A stretch of DNA of 64,000 nucleotides, from contig OY743179.1 in the NCBI GenBank assembly GCA_963555705.1, positions 17,926,692-17,990,691 of the forward strand, in the 5' to 3' direction. Both the position numbers and the translations under genes were made by a program. Positions 23,621 to 35,995 of this stretch are shown here, one piece after another (positions within the stretch are counted from its first letter, which is position 1; the number at the start of each line of letters is the position of its first letter). This stretch comes from Ligustrum vulgare (Eukaryota > Streptophyta > Magnoliopsida > Lamiales > Oleaceae). Below the pieces are notes generated by a model. The model was not told the DNA's origin. It saw only the letters and a program-made list of their open reading frames with translations, and did not search any database.

Positions 23621-23837
23621 TAAGTTTTTTGTTCACATTTTCTCAAATCATTTTTTAATAATACATTTTTTGAAATCATTTTCTATCATACATTTTACCT
23701 TAAAAACTTCCTCCGTTTAGTGGGTATTTTTTTATTTATAAACAAAAAAATTGAATTTCTAAAGTAAAATGTGATTGAAAAGTAGTTTGAATATGTAGCT
23801 AAATAGTTGTTTTGGAAATGAAATACATCATGCTTTG

Positions 23838-24035
23838 TTTGGTAACATCGTAGCACTTATAAATTGATTTAACAAATCTTCGGTAACTTTTTTTTTTAAA
23901 TTAGTCTATAAATTACACAATTTTTCAAATAACTTTTTAACTTTATGTATTTTCTCTATCCAATTTTAACGCTACTTTTTATCTCAAAAAAACATAAATA
24001 AATAAATTTATAAATCAAAAAGTATCACTAAACAA
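23838..24035. mobile_element. Family-1 MITE
   Basis: Runs from TTGTTTGGTAACATCGTAGC to TCACTAAACAATTG with the usual internal order (TATAAATTGATTTA, CAAATAACTTTTTAAC, AAATAAATTTATAAATC). Confidence 0.6.
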
Positions 24036-24899
24036 TTGTATAAATCTGGTCTTGGGCCTAGATAGTGACCTTGGGCCTCATACACTTTTGGATCTTAAAA
24101 AAGGCGAAAAGTATATAACTACAAACCTAAAATTATTATTTTTTAAACTAACAAATTTAGGATTTTTTTTTTTTTTTAAAATCAGGTGTTAATTGGTAAT
24201 TAATAAATATAATATTATACATAAGAGAAAAATAATTATTATCTACATTAAATTAAAACTAATATAATATTTAAATAAAAAAGTGATCCATCAACATGTG
24301 TCCGACATCATAGTTCCCACCCTCGACCCCACCCCATCACACCTGACCCAAAAATATTTTTTCCCCTCTACTTTTCCCCATCTACCCCCACGAAATGAGT
24401 TTCTCTCTCTCTCTCTCTCTCTGAATGTTTTCCCACCCTACCACCCCACCCCACCCCACCCACCTCACCTGACCCACAAACTGACAATTGATCACACAAG
24501 ATCAAAAATCACAATTACAAAATTAAAACTAATTATCATTTATATTAAACTAAAACTGATATAATATTTAAATAAAAAGTCATCAAATAACATATGTCCG
24601 ACCAGCACAGCTCCAACCCCCACCCAAACACCACCCCAGCCACAACAAGAAAATGAGTTCCCCCCCCCCTCTATTTCGATGTTTTTCTCACCCTACCCTA
24701 CCACCCCCACCTCCACCCCACCCCACCTCACATCACATCACATCACATCACCTCAGTAACAATTGATCACACAAAATCACAAATCACAATTACAAAATTA
24801 ACCTCAAATTTAACCCTAATCTCACCCACACCACACACCCACCCCACACCCAAAAATTATTTTTCTTCTATTCTGCCCTCCACCTCCCCCTCAATCCAA

Positions 24900-26100
24900 C
24901 CCATGCCACAAAGTTATAATTGGCCACACAAAGTTACATTTTGGTCAAAATTACAAATTTAGTCATAAATTTCACCCCACTCCACTCACCTACGTCACAC
25001 TCACCCTCAAAGTCACAATTCGTCACACAAAGTAACAATTATAAAGTCACAAATTTCATCGCAACCTCAACTTCACCCCCACCCCACAAAGTCACAGTTG
25101 ATCACACAAATTCACATTTCGGTCGTAACTACAAATTTAGTAACCTACCCTACCCAAAGTCACAATTGGTCACACAAAATAATATTTACAAATTTAATAG
25201 CAAATTTGACATAGCACGGCCAGTCCCCAAAAACCACCCTACCCTCACCTTCCTGCACCCAATCCAAAAATGTCACAGTTGGTCACACAAAGTAATAGTT
25301 TAGTCACAATTACAAAATTAGTAGCAAATTTCAATACGCCACCCACCCCACTCAGCAAAGTCACAATTGGTCACACAAAATTACATTTCGGTTACAATTA
25401 CAAATTTAGTCACAAATTTCTGCCCACCCTACCCCTCACAGGAAAAGTCCTAATTGGTCACACAAATTCAAATTTCAGTCACAATTACAAATTCAGTTCA
25501 AATTTCAGTGCAACTCCATCCAACCCGCAAAGTTACATTAGAATACACAAAGTCACAGTTCGGTCACAATTACAAATTTAGTTACAAAATTCACCCCACT
25601 GCAAGTCAAAATTGGTCACACAAAGTCATAATTTGTTCACATAAGGTCACAGTTCGATCGCACAATGTTGTAGTTTGGTCAAACGAGGTCATAATTAGGT
25701 CACACAATGTCACAACTCGGTCACAATTACAATTTAATTGCAAGGTTACAGTTTGGTCACACAAGGTTATAGTCGGTCACATAAAAGTCATAGTTCGGTC
25801 ACATGAGGTTACCACTCTACCACACCCCCAAAGACATAGTTGGTCACACAAGGTCACAGTTGGATCATACAAAGTCGCAATTAGGTCACATAAGGCCACT
25901 GTACGATCACACGAGATCACAGTTCAATCACATGAAGTCACATATATTCACAGTTCGCTCACACACAATCACAACTTGGTCACACATAGTCATACTTGAC
26001 ACAACTGTTGGTCACATCACATCATCATCCAATGGTTACACAAAGTCGCAGTTGGTCAAAATCTCTAATACAATCTGTCACAATCGTTCATAACTGGTCG
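24900..26100. repeat. Diverged minisatellite built on GGTCACACAAAGTCACA
   Basis: More than twenty variants of TTGGTCACACAAAGTCACA or CGGTCACAATTACAAATTTAG occur through this stretch, with unit length drifting between about 18 and 60 bp. Open frames on the + strand through it are a by-product of the repeats. A related array is at the right edge of the window. Confidence 0.9.
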
Positions 26101-26510
26101 AACCCCCAACCCTGTCATCTCCCACCGTCCAACACAAACACCGTCTAGCTGTCGCCATCAACTTCACCACCACTACAACAACCACCACCACCACTACCTT
26201 CACTACCTTCACTAACACAACCACACCACCACAATCATACTACAATCACACAAAAACTGTCGCGCACAACCACCAACCACCAATTCGAAAGTGTCGACCA
26301 ACACAATTTGTCAAACCCCCAACCCTATCATCTCCCACCGTCCAACACAAACACCGTCTAACTATCGCCATCAACTTCACCACCACTACAACCACCACCA
26401 CCACCACCACTACCTTCTCTAACACAACCCCACCACCGCAATCATACTACAATCACACGGAAACTGCCACACACAGCCACCAACCACCAATTCAAAATTG
26501 TTACACATGA
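26101..26510. repeat. Two-copy tandem repeat, period 213 bp
   Basis: AACCCCCAACCCTGTCATCT at 26101 is repeated at 26314 with the following order conserved (CCGTCCAACACAAACACCG, CGCCATCAACTTCACCACC, (ACC)n, CAATCATACTACAATCACAC, CACCAACCACCAATTC). The copies differ by small substitutions and (ACC)n length. Confidence 0.9.
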
Positions 26511-27047
26511 CCAACACAATTTGACCGCGAGTGGGCCAATAGAAGGGGACCAACAGACTCCGACTGCGGGTAGAACTACTAAAAGACTCCGATTGTGTGC
26601 AGGCTACCAACACTACCACCATACATATTTGAAAACTAGCAACCACCACAAATCCCTGCTAAAATTCGGACAAACAGGTCACCACACACTCCATAAGCAC
26701 ACATTTTCAATCCACGAAGCCACAAAAAAATCGCCGAAAAAATGAGAGCATACAACCTTCGACCGCATTATCAAAGGAGCTAGCGGCGAGATCGTCACTG
26801 CCACCCCTAAAAGACAGCGATCTCGCCTCTACATCGTCGGTGGTCTAGTTGGGTAGAGAGAAAGAAGTCGCCAGTTGATTGTAGAGAGAGGGAGGAGAGT
26901 GCCCGACTGAGATGTCGGTTTGATTTTTAACAATAAAATTTTTATTTAATTAATAATTAACACCTGATTTTTAAAAAAATAAACTTTACCATCTTGTTTT
27001 TAAAATTAGAAAATTTAGAGTTCCACGTAATTTTCCCCTAAAAAAAT

Positions 27048-28300
27048 GAAAGTCCATTTTACTACTACTACTTTTTTGGAAAAACATACCAAATCATACC
27101 TTTAAACTTTAAATTTTTTAAATCAGGCGATTATAAATTATTTTATTAAATCAGTTATTAATTTAGTGAACTAAAACTTAAACTGATCTCTTCGTATTTC
27201 ATCTCTCTCTTCATACTAGAAGGGTTGAGGCTATAGATTGTATCTCTCCGCTCTGTTCCACCACGGTATCTACTCTGAAAATTGGTTGGTTCTGTTTTTC
27301 AACGCCAATAGATCTCTAAGGCAGATGATCTAGTTTTGTATTCAATAACGAGATGGACTTAGTGAAATTTAATGACTGATGCTCGAAGAATCGGAGGCGA
27401 ATTACTCTAGATTTGAAACCAATTCATTGTCGCGCACCTTGGCATGCCTTCTGGATCAAAGCAGAGCTGGACAAAGATGAGGATGATGGGGAAAGGGAAG
27501 GGTGCTGTCATTAGCCGAAATTACAGCGCAATGAAGGCTCAAGTAGAAGAGGTGAGCCAAAGGAATGAAGAACTTGGGCATGATGGCTGCTTACATTTTT
27601 TTCTCCCCTTCGCTCCTTTCATGATCAATTTATTTTTTTGTGCATGGAGTTCTCTAGGGGATTTTGGGTGAATTTTTACTGTATTTTCCGTGTTGATTGA
27701 ATGACTTGAAATATCTAATTACATTAATATAATTAATTACGATTTACACTAATACTTACGATTTCATTTGTAATTAAAATTGTAATTAATTACAAAATTG
27801 AAACAAAGACACAATTTTAATTAATTGTAAACCATGATTGATACATAATGTAATTATGTTGCAATTGTAGTTGTAAAGATGAATGTAACTAATTCAATTA
27901 ATTTTAGCAAAAAATATGTGTCGTGATTTACAAATTCATTAGTTACAATTGTAATTAATTGTAAAATTGAAATAAAGTTGCAATTGTAATTAATTACAAA
28001 CTGTATTTCAATATAATTTGTAACTAATTCAATTAATTTTAAAAGAAAAATGAAATTTCGAGTGACTGTAATATTATAGTAATTAATTAGTTACATTTAT
28101 AAATAAATGGTTACAAAAATGAAAATAAGTTACAATTATAATTAATTACAAATTGTCAATATGATTTTCATTGTCTGATTACCTGATTTTGATAATCTTT
28201 TTTATATTCTTAAAACATCTTTTAAAATACCTGATATTTAAAAGTAAGTCTCTTAAATTTTATATTTGTGTACTTAAGCTTTACTTTTTTTTTTTATTTA
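27048..28300. mobile_element. Possible second MULE-like element with its own minisatellite
   Basis: AAATCAGGCGATTATAAATT at about 27120 and ATTACCTGATTTTGATAATC at about 28178 are inverted relative to each other and resemble the inner TIR phrase of the element to the left (AAAATCAGGTGTTAATT). Between them lie a GC-richer block (27190-27660, ORF 27444-27671 with no recognised domain) and an array of TTACAATTGTAATTAATTAC variants at 27715-28170. Borders and TSD were not found. Confidence 0.4.
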
Positions 28301-28705
28301 TTAATTAGGGGAGTAGTACAAGTAATTTGAAAATTTTCTTGGAAATGTAGAACTGCAAAAAAGAAGAAAAAAATAATAGTCGGATGTCTCCATCCGGTAA
28401 TGACTTAAAAAAAAAAAAAAACGCTCAAGTTAATTTATGTTCTTCATATTTGATTGCTGATTTTTATTTTTTACTTTTAAATATAGGATATTCTGAACAT
28501 AAATAGTAACCGCCACACCCGAAATTGCTCCCCTACCTGTCATGAGTAGGGGAGTTATGTATCCTACCCTCACTAATACCTACTCCCTATGTGGTGTGTG
28601 GAAGTGGGCCCCATCCCATCACATCCCATGCCATCCTCACCTCACCTCACCTATACTTCACTTGTTTTCATAAGTTTTGCTTTTGTTTCTTGAATATAAA
28701 AGTTA

Positions 28706-29034
28706 GGGTGTGTTCTTTTAAGCAATCATGACACATTATAATTTAATTTATAATGTACACAATCTCCTAAACCTTTTTTAATTACACATATATTTTAGAG
28801 TAATGCTATTTATCTCAAGGTTGAAATCAACTTCAACTCAATTGTCACACATTTATTGGAGAATAAGGAGGTGTCCATGTGCACATGCACAAGCCACTTC
28901 TTCAATTTTTCAATGGGAGAGTGCCAATTGGATAACATTATTCTATATTTTATCTCCATTTTTTCAACCACACATTTTACGTAGAAAATATAAATAATTA
29001 CATTATAATTGGGTTAAAGTCGTCAAACATAGCC
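28706..29034. mobile_element. Family-1 MITE with TTA duplication, containing a nested insert
   Basis: Starts GGGTGTGTTCTTTTAAG after TTA (28703-28705) and ends GTCAAACATAGCC before TTA (29035-29037). Inside, at 28801-28940, is a foreign 140-bp insert, TAATGCTATTTATC ... GGATAACATTA, with inverted ends; removing it joins the two halves of the family-1 core. A MITE within a MITE. Confidence 0.7.
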
Positions 29035-29156
29035 TTAATTATCGACGAATCAAATTATGAGCGAGTATTATCGTCATAATTTCTTCATCATGAGAAATTG
29101 TGCTTGAATTAGTCATGTTGTTGCTTTTAAAATTTTATGTTTATGGACCTCATAAT

Positions 29157-30330
29157 AATTTATCCCCTAAAAAGTAATTTGAAAAATCGTGTTATTTATA
29201 AATTGGTTTATAAATTGTGTAATAGTGTTTGGGGTGTGTTCGATGCCCAAATTCAAATTATAATGTGATTTACTTGTATTTTCTAGATAAAATATTGTGA
29301 TTAAAAGTGAAGAGAGAAAATGTGTGTGATTAAGACACTGTTTGGTAACATTGTATGGTTTATAACTAATTATTTATGATTTTGTGGTAAAAGTTGATGT
29401 TGAAAATTAACGAGTGAAAATGTGTGTGATTAAAAAGTGGTATGAGAAATTATGTAGTTTATAAACTGATTTATAAATCAGTTTATTTGATTTACCAAAC
29501 ACTTGCTAAAAAGTGATTTGAAAAATTATGTCTGCGTTCGACAGCTTTGTAGCCGTCATTTTTTATTTGTATTTCCGAGATAGAATTTGTGATTAAAAAG
29601 TGATTTCGATAAATGTGTGTGGTTAAAAAGTGATTTAGAAAAATGCTTTGATTATAAAATTCCTGAACACATGCTATGGGCTCTATTCGGTTAGAAATTA
29701 AAATCCAAATTTTAATGAGAGCAATTTCTCAAAATTACTTTTTAACCAAAAACACTTTCTCTCGCAAATTTTAACCAAACATCTTAGACTTTGTTTTGCT
29801 GCAAATTAAAATTTAAATCATAATGGACATAATTTTCCATACTTTTTTTTTAACTACACACATTTTCTCTCACTAATTTTTAATCACATATTTTACTTAT
29901 AAAATTCAAATAATACACATTACAAATCAAATTCCATTTATTTGAGCCGTCAAAAGGAGCCTTAACTAGGAATCAAAATTATCATTCCAATTCCTTTGAC
30001 CACTGTCTCGGCGGTATTTGTTAAAAGTTTTGTGTTTAAAAACATATTTTTTTTATGTTTTCGAGGTAAAATATGTGATTGAAAAGTGAAGAGAGAAAAA
30101 TAAGTGTGGTAAACAAATTATTTGAAAATTTGTGTTGTTTAAAAACATATTTTTTCTTCTTTGTCAAACACTTATAAATTGTCCGTTCGGCAACCCATTT
30201 AAAACAAAAAATTAATGAGCACATTTTTCCATACAATTTTTTAATCACAAATATTTCTCTCTTAAATTTTGTATCATACATTTTACCTAAAAAACTTAAA
30301 TAAAACATTTTCAACGTAGTCAAGTCACAT
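29157..30330. repeat. Cluster of family-1 MITE copies in both orientations
   Basis: At least six copies or fragments are packed here: 29157-29240, 29236-29345 (GGGGTGTGTTCGATGCCC), 29340-29510 and 29515-29665 reading as GTGATTAAAAAGTG; 29675-29785, 29790-29965 and 30185-30330 in the opposite sense (ACACATTTTCTCTC, AATCACATATTTTAC); and 30010-30180 in the first sense. Several abut head to head. No gene lies between them. A further degraded copy is at 30500-30672. Confidence 0.7.
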
Positions 30331-30932
30331 TTTAATGTCTAATCAGGACAAATCAATGTCACATTTGTCGTGCAACAATTTTCTATTATCCGTTTTCTTT
30401 TTGCCCTAAGGTAGCTAATCTATTGTCAAGTAAAATTTCTTGATCGCGACTTCTATTCATTGTATATACTTCCATTCTCAAGTTTTTATACAGTGTGCTC
30501 AGTAACGTAAAGAAATTATTTATAAACAAATTTATAAATTACATAATTTTTTAAAAAAAATTGTGATCACACATTTTTATTCTAATTTATAATTTTTCAA
30601 AAAATTTGTGATCACACACATTTTTATTCTAATTTTCAATTGTACATTTTACCTAGAAAAAAAAAATGACGACTCATAGCTTCCGAATAGTTAGAGCCGG
30701 TCCGGGAGGCCATTAAAATTCGAGGTCTTTATGTGAAATTTTAAATGAGGTCTTGATAAAAAAAGTTGACTAAATAAAATTGTTTAAAGTTACAACAACA
30801 ATAATATATATCGATAAGGGTTCAATTAAATTATTCTTCTAGTATTTTTAGATGAAAATATTAACAATTATATTAATTGGACATTTTTATTCAAAAACTT
30901 GAGTTATCTACTAGATTGGACTAGATTGTAGA

Positions 30933-31515
30933 TGTTAGGTTAGATACGAGCCTATTTCACGTAACTAATGCGGATAACATTCATTAAACAATCAAGAATC
31001 GAAATAAACGAAAAATAAAGAACAAGACAACCTGATTTGGTGACCCAGTTCGGTGTAGAACACCTACATCTGGGGGCTCAGGACCGAAACCTTTTCCACT
31101 AGCAAATAACCTTCCAAGATTGTCAAAGATTACAAAAGAAATCACGAGCAATTTTCAGCCCCAAGAACGAACGATGTAGCCACTGTTCTTCGCAATAAAT
31201 CACAGCAATCGCGCACAATAATACCCACAAAATGATCTACTCACTAGCCCAATTACTAATCTAAGTAGATACAAAATTATTGGGGAAAATGGGACTAAAA
31301 CCAAGAGAGAAAAATAATGCGCTGAGACCCAGAAGCAAGAAGAAGAAAGAGATATGCGTGCCTTCCAGTTTTCTGCCAAGAATGGGTAAGTCAAGACTTT
31401 ATTTATCCAAAATTGCACATGAGGTCCTTGAGCTTCACTGGTTGCCATAAGTTGGCCCTCCAAATTTGAACTCTTATAATTTGGGGATCACACTTCCAAT
31501 AGTAGAACCTTACAT
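30933..31515. repeat. LTR-like block nested in the hAT-like element
   Basis: Contains the phrase GACCCAGTTCGGTGTAGAAC followed by CACCTACATCTGGGGG, which I recognise from plant LTRs, and has TGTTAGG / CCTTACA-like ends. No matching TSD was found, so the borders are tentative. Confidence 0.4.
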
Positions 31516-31546
31516 ACTTTTTGGAGTCTTTCCATATTGGGCCCTT

Positions 31547-31818
31547 AGAGATGACAAAAAAAAATTCATTCCGTTTCACCAATCCGTCGATTCGATCAGA
31601 AAAAGTCTCGATTCGTAGATCGATGGGCGGGTAGAATCCGATCCACCCCGTTTAAATTTTAAAAATAAAATTTTAATAAAAAGTTAATTTTTTTAAAAGA
31701 TTTAATTTAAATTATATTTGAATTCTTTTAAAAAAATTGGCGGATCGCCAGACTGATCCGAATCAATAAATATAAATTCGGGGTGGGGCAAATCTAGGGT
31801 CCCCCGTTGCCAACACTA
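31547..31818. mobile_element. hAT-type MITE, second copy
   Basis: TAGAGATGACAA at the left and TTGCCAACACTA at the right are the same ends as the element at 7443-7786. Flanks TGGGCCCT (31539-31546) and GGGGCCCT (31819-31826) agree at 7 of 8 positions. 272 bp, non-coding. Confidence 0.85.
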
Positions 31819-31874
31819 GGGGCCCTATGCGGTTGCATGGACTGCATAAGGCCAGTGCCGACCCTGCGAACAGT

Positions 31875-33054
31875 CCGTATAATTTCTTGATAGTCATTAC
31901 TTTTCACTCCTTTTGTTACGATATTCAATTTTAAATATATATGTTAACAATAAATTGTTATATATATTAATTCAAAATTTTTCTCAATTTTTATCACGCA
32001 GTAATCAATCAAAAACTATTTTTTTTTTATCAAATAATGACAATTAAATAGAAACTAAATTTATGGATGAACTTAAAATTTATTGAAATTATACAATAAT
32101 GTTAATTAATTAATGAGTTCAACTATTAAAGACCAATCAATTATTTGCATACTTGTACAACGAATGTGCTGTTATTGAATTTATTTATTTATTTAAGGCT
32201 ATTATTATGCTAATCGCGCATGATAAGATCTTAACTCTATCATCTAACTATAGACGTCTCGTTGTACTTTACTCGAGTTTTTGTTTAGCATTGACACTTG
32301 TTTAGCCTCATTGTTTAACAAGATCGTGTAGCTGGGCTCAAAGTGAACAATATCATGCAAAGTGAACTATCTATGATCTTTACTAATAGTATCAGAATTT
32401 TAACCTAATCAAAAGTGTGACCAACGAGGATGTGAAGTAAAATAACAAGTACCAAATTACATTGGTATGAAATCTTTTAGGTGGAAAGTCCAAGAACAAA
32501 ACCGAGTGGATGGCCTAAAGTGAATAATTTTGTATCGAGTAAATTGAGATATTACACTTATTTGTCAAATTATATACCATATTTATTATGGGTGTATTTG
32601 ATTTTAGTTAAAATGAGATTTTTTGAAATGAATAGTAATTTTTAAAAGAATGAATGGTTAAAATTGAGTAATGTGGAAAAATGAGAAAAAAATGAATGAA
32701 AATCAAACAAGACATCGTAAATATCAGTTATTGCTAAAAATGTTTGAATTATGTGCATATCTAATTTATGTATGCATGAGCAGGTTTGATAAAATATTAA
32801 ACTAATATACTACAGAAGTATTATTAAATCAAAGTCTCGTCTGTTTGGTAAAATCTGTTTATATATATATATTTTTTTATTATAAATGATTATATGTCAA
32901 CATTTCATTGAACATTTTTTTTTTTGAAAACTCAACAATTTTGATTGATCAAAAATTCTTGTCTCACCTTTGTTGACTTTTTTTTTTTAAAAAAAAAAAG
33001 ACCACAAAATTTTGACACGTCGTTGTTTATAAATGGTTTGTCAGACAGAGCGAT
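31875..33054. other. AT-rich interval without genes
   Basis: A MITE relic at 32590-32710 (GGGTGTATTTGATTTTAG ... AATGAAAATCAAACAAGACA) has inverted ends. 32840-33045 is a worn copy of the second MITE family (see 16548-16738). No coding region was seen. Confidence 0.45.
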
Positions 33055-33615
33055 CAGGGACGGAGCCGGACCAGTGGAGGTGTAGACCCCCCCCCCCCCC
33101 ATTGACTTTTTAAAAAAAAATTGAGTTCATTTGTTGTGCATCCGGTGAATATTGAAGTCGTTGGCGTAATCCGACAACCGAGTGTAATTTTGTCTTCATG
33201 TTTTCCCAATTTGATTTCTCCTCACTGTCAACTGTCGCTACTTTCCCCAATTTTCCAGGGACTGTAGTCTCCAGCAAATAGGCGGAGAAGAGACGATCGA
33301 AGCTGGGTTTGAAGAATGGGCTCTCTGTTTAGTCTGTTGTTCTCTTTTTGATGGACCAATATTGTTTCAATTCTGTAGCACACGTGTACAAAGCCAAAAC
33401 AATTACATAATAAATTGATAAATCTTAATGTATAATAATATTAATAAATATGTATAAATTAGCATTTTTATAAAATGATTTTGTTGACAAACATATTTAG
33501 TCAAACACGTGTACAGTACTTGTGATAATGTTTAAATTGTGTAAAATAATGATCAAGTGAATATTTTTTAGTTTAAAATATGTATGTTTAAAATAAGTTT
33601 GAGTAGTTTTTCAAA

Positions 33616-33647
<32 letters not shown>

Positions 33648-33862
33648 GTTTGTGTAAATTTGAGCAAGAAGGCTTTACTGATTAAACAAATTTTAAATAA
33701 TGTTTAAGTCATTATATAAATAACATGAGTCCCATTACTTGGCCAAAAAAAAAAATAAAAAATTAGAGTTTGTACTTTTAGTAAAAAAAAAAAAAATTGG
33801 TTCATGGTGAGGCTTATGAAATTTTTGGCCCTCACTTACTTTAAATCCTGGCTCCGTCCTTG
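33055..33862. mobile_element. hAT-like element with CAGGGACGGAGCC ends
   Basis: The left end CAGGGACGGAGCCGGACC and right end TCCTGGCTCCGTCCTTG are inverted repeats of about 15 bp. A C14 tract is at 33089-33102 and (TAA)n at 33616-33647. Flanking 8-mers AGAGCGAT and AGAGATAA match only in part. Non-coding. Confidence 0.75.
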
Positions 33863-34870
33863 AGAGATAAATCCAATTGAACAATACCTTATTCAAAGAA
33901 TCAAAAGGTCGATTAGTTGGTATGTTGTTCAACGTTATAATCACAAAGAAAATTGATAATGAGCCGTTATGCTCTTATTCTTTCTAAATTGCAAGTTACT
34001 CAATAAAGAATACGAGTAGTGTCATAACTACGACCCATATATATATGTATCTCGCATGAAAAAATGGTTAATCATGATTAAATTGAAGGTAAAGAAAATA
34101 ATAAATGAATAAAAATTAACTTTTTTTTAAAATTTTTTTTTTTCTTTATAAAAATGAACCGGCAAAATTAAGGAAATATTGTCGCATTTTATGTCAGACA
34201 AGACAACCTATTTTGGCCTTGCTATCTTTTAATTTTATTGATTTGCAATGTACTCAATGTCACGTTTTAATGTCTAGAGGAGGGGGCGGAAATTATAATG
34301 TCATATTTGTGGTGTAAATTTGTTCTTCTAATTGACTCGTTTCTTTATTTTACGACAGCTAAAATTGTCGGATTTATATAATTTCTTGATCAAGATTTCT
34401 AAACATGCTCCTCGCTTTTTCTGTATTTTTATGAATTTATTTTGTACTACGGAAGTTTCTCAATTTAATATGTAATAAAATTGTTGTGTACACCCCGCAA
34501 ATTTCATATCCAATTGACAATCTTTACAGCATAAAAGCATAATATTTTTGCAATAAGTTTCTCGCAATTCCCTAATTTCTTGCACTCCCTGAATTTTCGA
34601 TAACCCTTGATTGATAAATTCCCTCACATTTTTCTTGTATTTTTCAGAAAATTGTTATGATATTTTAGCCAGGTTAAATTTATTTATATGTTTAAATTTT
34701 AAACATGAATTCCCAAATCTCCTTAATTACTCTATTTTTATGTGCAATTGCAATATTAAATCTGTTACATACAGAACATTTTCTAAATGTTTAAACCGTT
34801 ATAATTTATACAGTCTTATTTAGTTAAATTTGCCTTTCACAAGCGTGTCACATGCATGTTTGAACTATAA
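33863..34870. other. AT-rich interval, nothing recognised
   Basis: Only short domain-free ORFs. 34160-34390 shares loose wording with 30330-30450 (GACAACCTATTTTGGCC, CACGTTTTAATGTCTA), suggesting an old shared repeat. Confidence 0.4.
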
Positions 34871-34872
34871 AA

Positions 34873-35995
34873 GTAGGACGGGGCAAAAATCCTGAATCGA
34901 GCCCAAACCCGAATCGAACCAAATTGAGCGGTTGGTTCAGTTCTTTTAAGGTTAAATACCTGAATGGGTACTAGATTTAACGAGTTTGGTTCGATTTTCG
35001 AATAACATAATAAGAATCGAATTTTCCTAATTTTTATATTTTTTTACAATGGATATTGTCAATTAACTAATGAAGTGTATATAAGTGACCAAGACTCAAA
35101 TTATTTTCGATCATAATATATATATTATGCCTTGTATAATCAAGAAAATGATGACATTGCTCAAATAATGGAGCTAGTAGGAGTGGAATCAATGGATTAA
35201 TGTACATTTGAATGCTTGAAACAAATGGATCAATGTGATGGACTTACTCATGTTATTATTTACTTTTTGGTTATTTGTATACCTTGTTGACAACTTTTCA
35301 TTTGTATATTTTTAAATTGAACTATTTGTTTTCAAGAGTTGAGATTGTTCCATACCATTGTTTGGATTAGTATAGCGTTTTCGTTGATACTAAAAAAATA
35401 ATAATAAAAAAAATTTAATTATGACATGGAATCCAATGGAGCCGAATCAATTCATTTCTGTAATTAAGTTTTGACCTAGCAGTTTTACTTACAACATATA
35501 GTAAATATTTCTTTTGGAGCATGCTTATCGTGTAGGATAAATCATTTTGAGTTTTGTATATTAATGTTGGGCTCGTTGCATTTTGTGTGATTTGGGCATT
35601 TGGAAACTTTTAATTGGCCGTAGAGATTGATTTACATGTACTATATTTTGGATTAATTTGTTGTTAGAATGACATGTTTGCCTATTTTAAATTATATTTA
35701 TATTATATTTATATGTTTGAGGAAGTTTATTGCTTTACAGATGGTTTTAGTCAATTTTAAAGAGGAAACTTTGTCAATTTCAATTTTTTTTAAATGTTTA
35801 GCATAATCAAAGTTGTCTTGATGGTGGGACCAACGCACGTCACGTTTCGGATCCACTAGGGTGATTTGGGACGGGTCGTGTCAATTGCTAGATCTGATAC
35901 CAATTAAATACAATAAAATTTTGGTTCGGTTCGGATTGGCTCGATTCTGAAGTGAATCGAATCGAATTGAAAGGAATCGAACCATGCAACCCTAC
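34873..35995. other. Possible hAT-type relic with GGTTCGATT-rich ends
   Basis: Left end region has AATCGAGCCCAAACCCGAAT and GGTTCGATTTTCG; right end has GGTTCGGTTCGGATTGGC and GGAATCGAACCATGCAACCC. Such GGTTCGATT-rich ends with ATGCAACCCTA are common on plant hAT-type relics. The terminal repeat is poor and no TSD was found. Confidence 0.3.

Larger units (their letters stand above)
24103..27037. mobile_element. MULE-like element, non-autonomous
   Basis: The two ends match as inverted repeats over roughly 90 bp: left end from GGCGAAAAGTATATAAC through AAAATCAGGTGTTAATT (24179-24195); right end has AATTAACACCTGATTTTT (26956-26973) and finishes GTAATTTTCCCC. Flanking CTTAAAAAA (24094-24102) and CTAAAAAAA (27038-27046) are a 9-bp duplication with one mismatch. 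Long TIRs plus 9-bp TSD suit the Mutator superfamily. Inside: a C-rich segment, a minisatellite, a two-copy repeat, and a GC-richer segment at 26740-26930 that on the minus strand resembles a transcript leader (CT-rich). No transposase was seen. Superfamily assignment is an inference. Confidence 0.7.
30692..31866. mobile_element. hAT-like element with 8-bp TSD
   Basis: Starts TAGAGCCGGTCCGGGAGGCC, ends GGCCAGTGCCGACCCTG (reverse complement CAGGGTCGGCACTGGCC). Flanks CGAATAGT (30684-30691) and CGAACAGT (31867-31874) match at 7 of 8 positions. Its interior has been filled by an LTR-like block and a smaller hAT MITE, and no transposase remains. Confidence 0.75.

Noticed and set aside
24920..26093. 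Series of overlapping + strand ORFs (up to 181 aa)
   Set aside because: All are periodic translations of the GGTCACACAAAGTCACA minisatellite.
27444..27671. 75-aa ORF (MPSGSKQSWTKMRMMGKG...)
   Set aside because: No domain, no splice context, and it lies in a probable transposable element; kept only as a note in that element.
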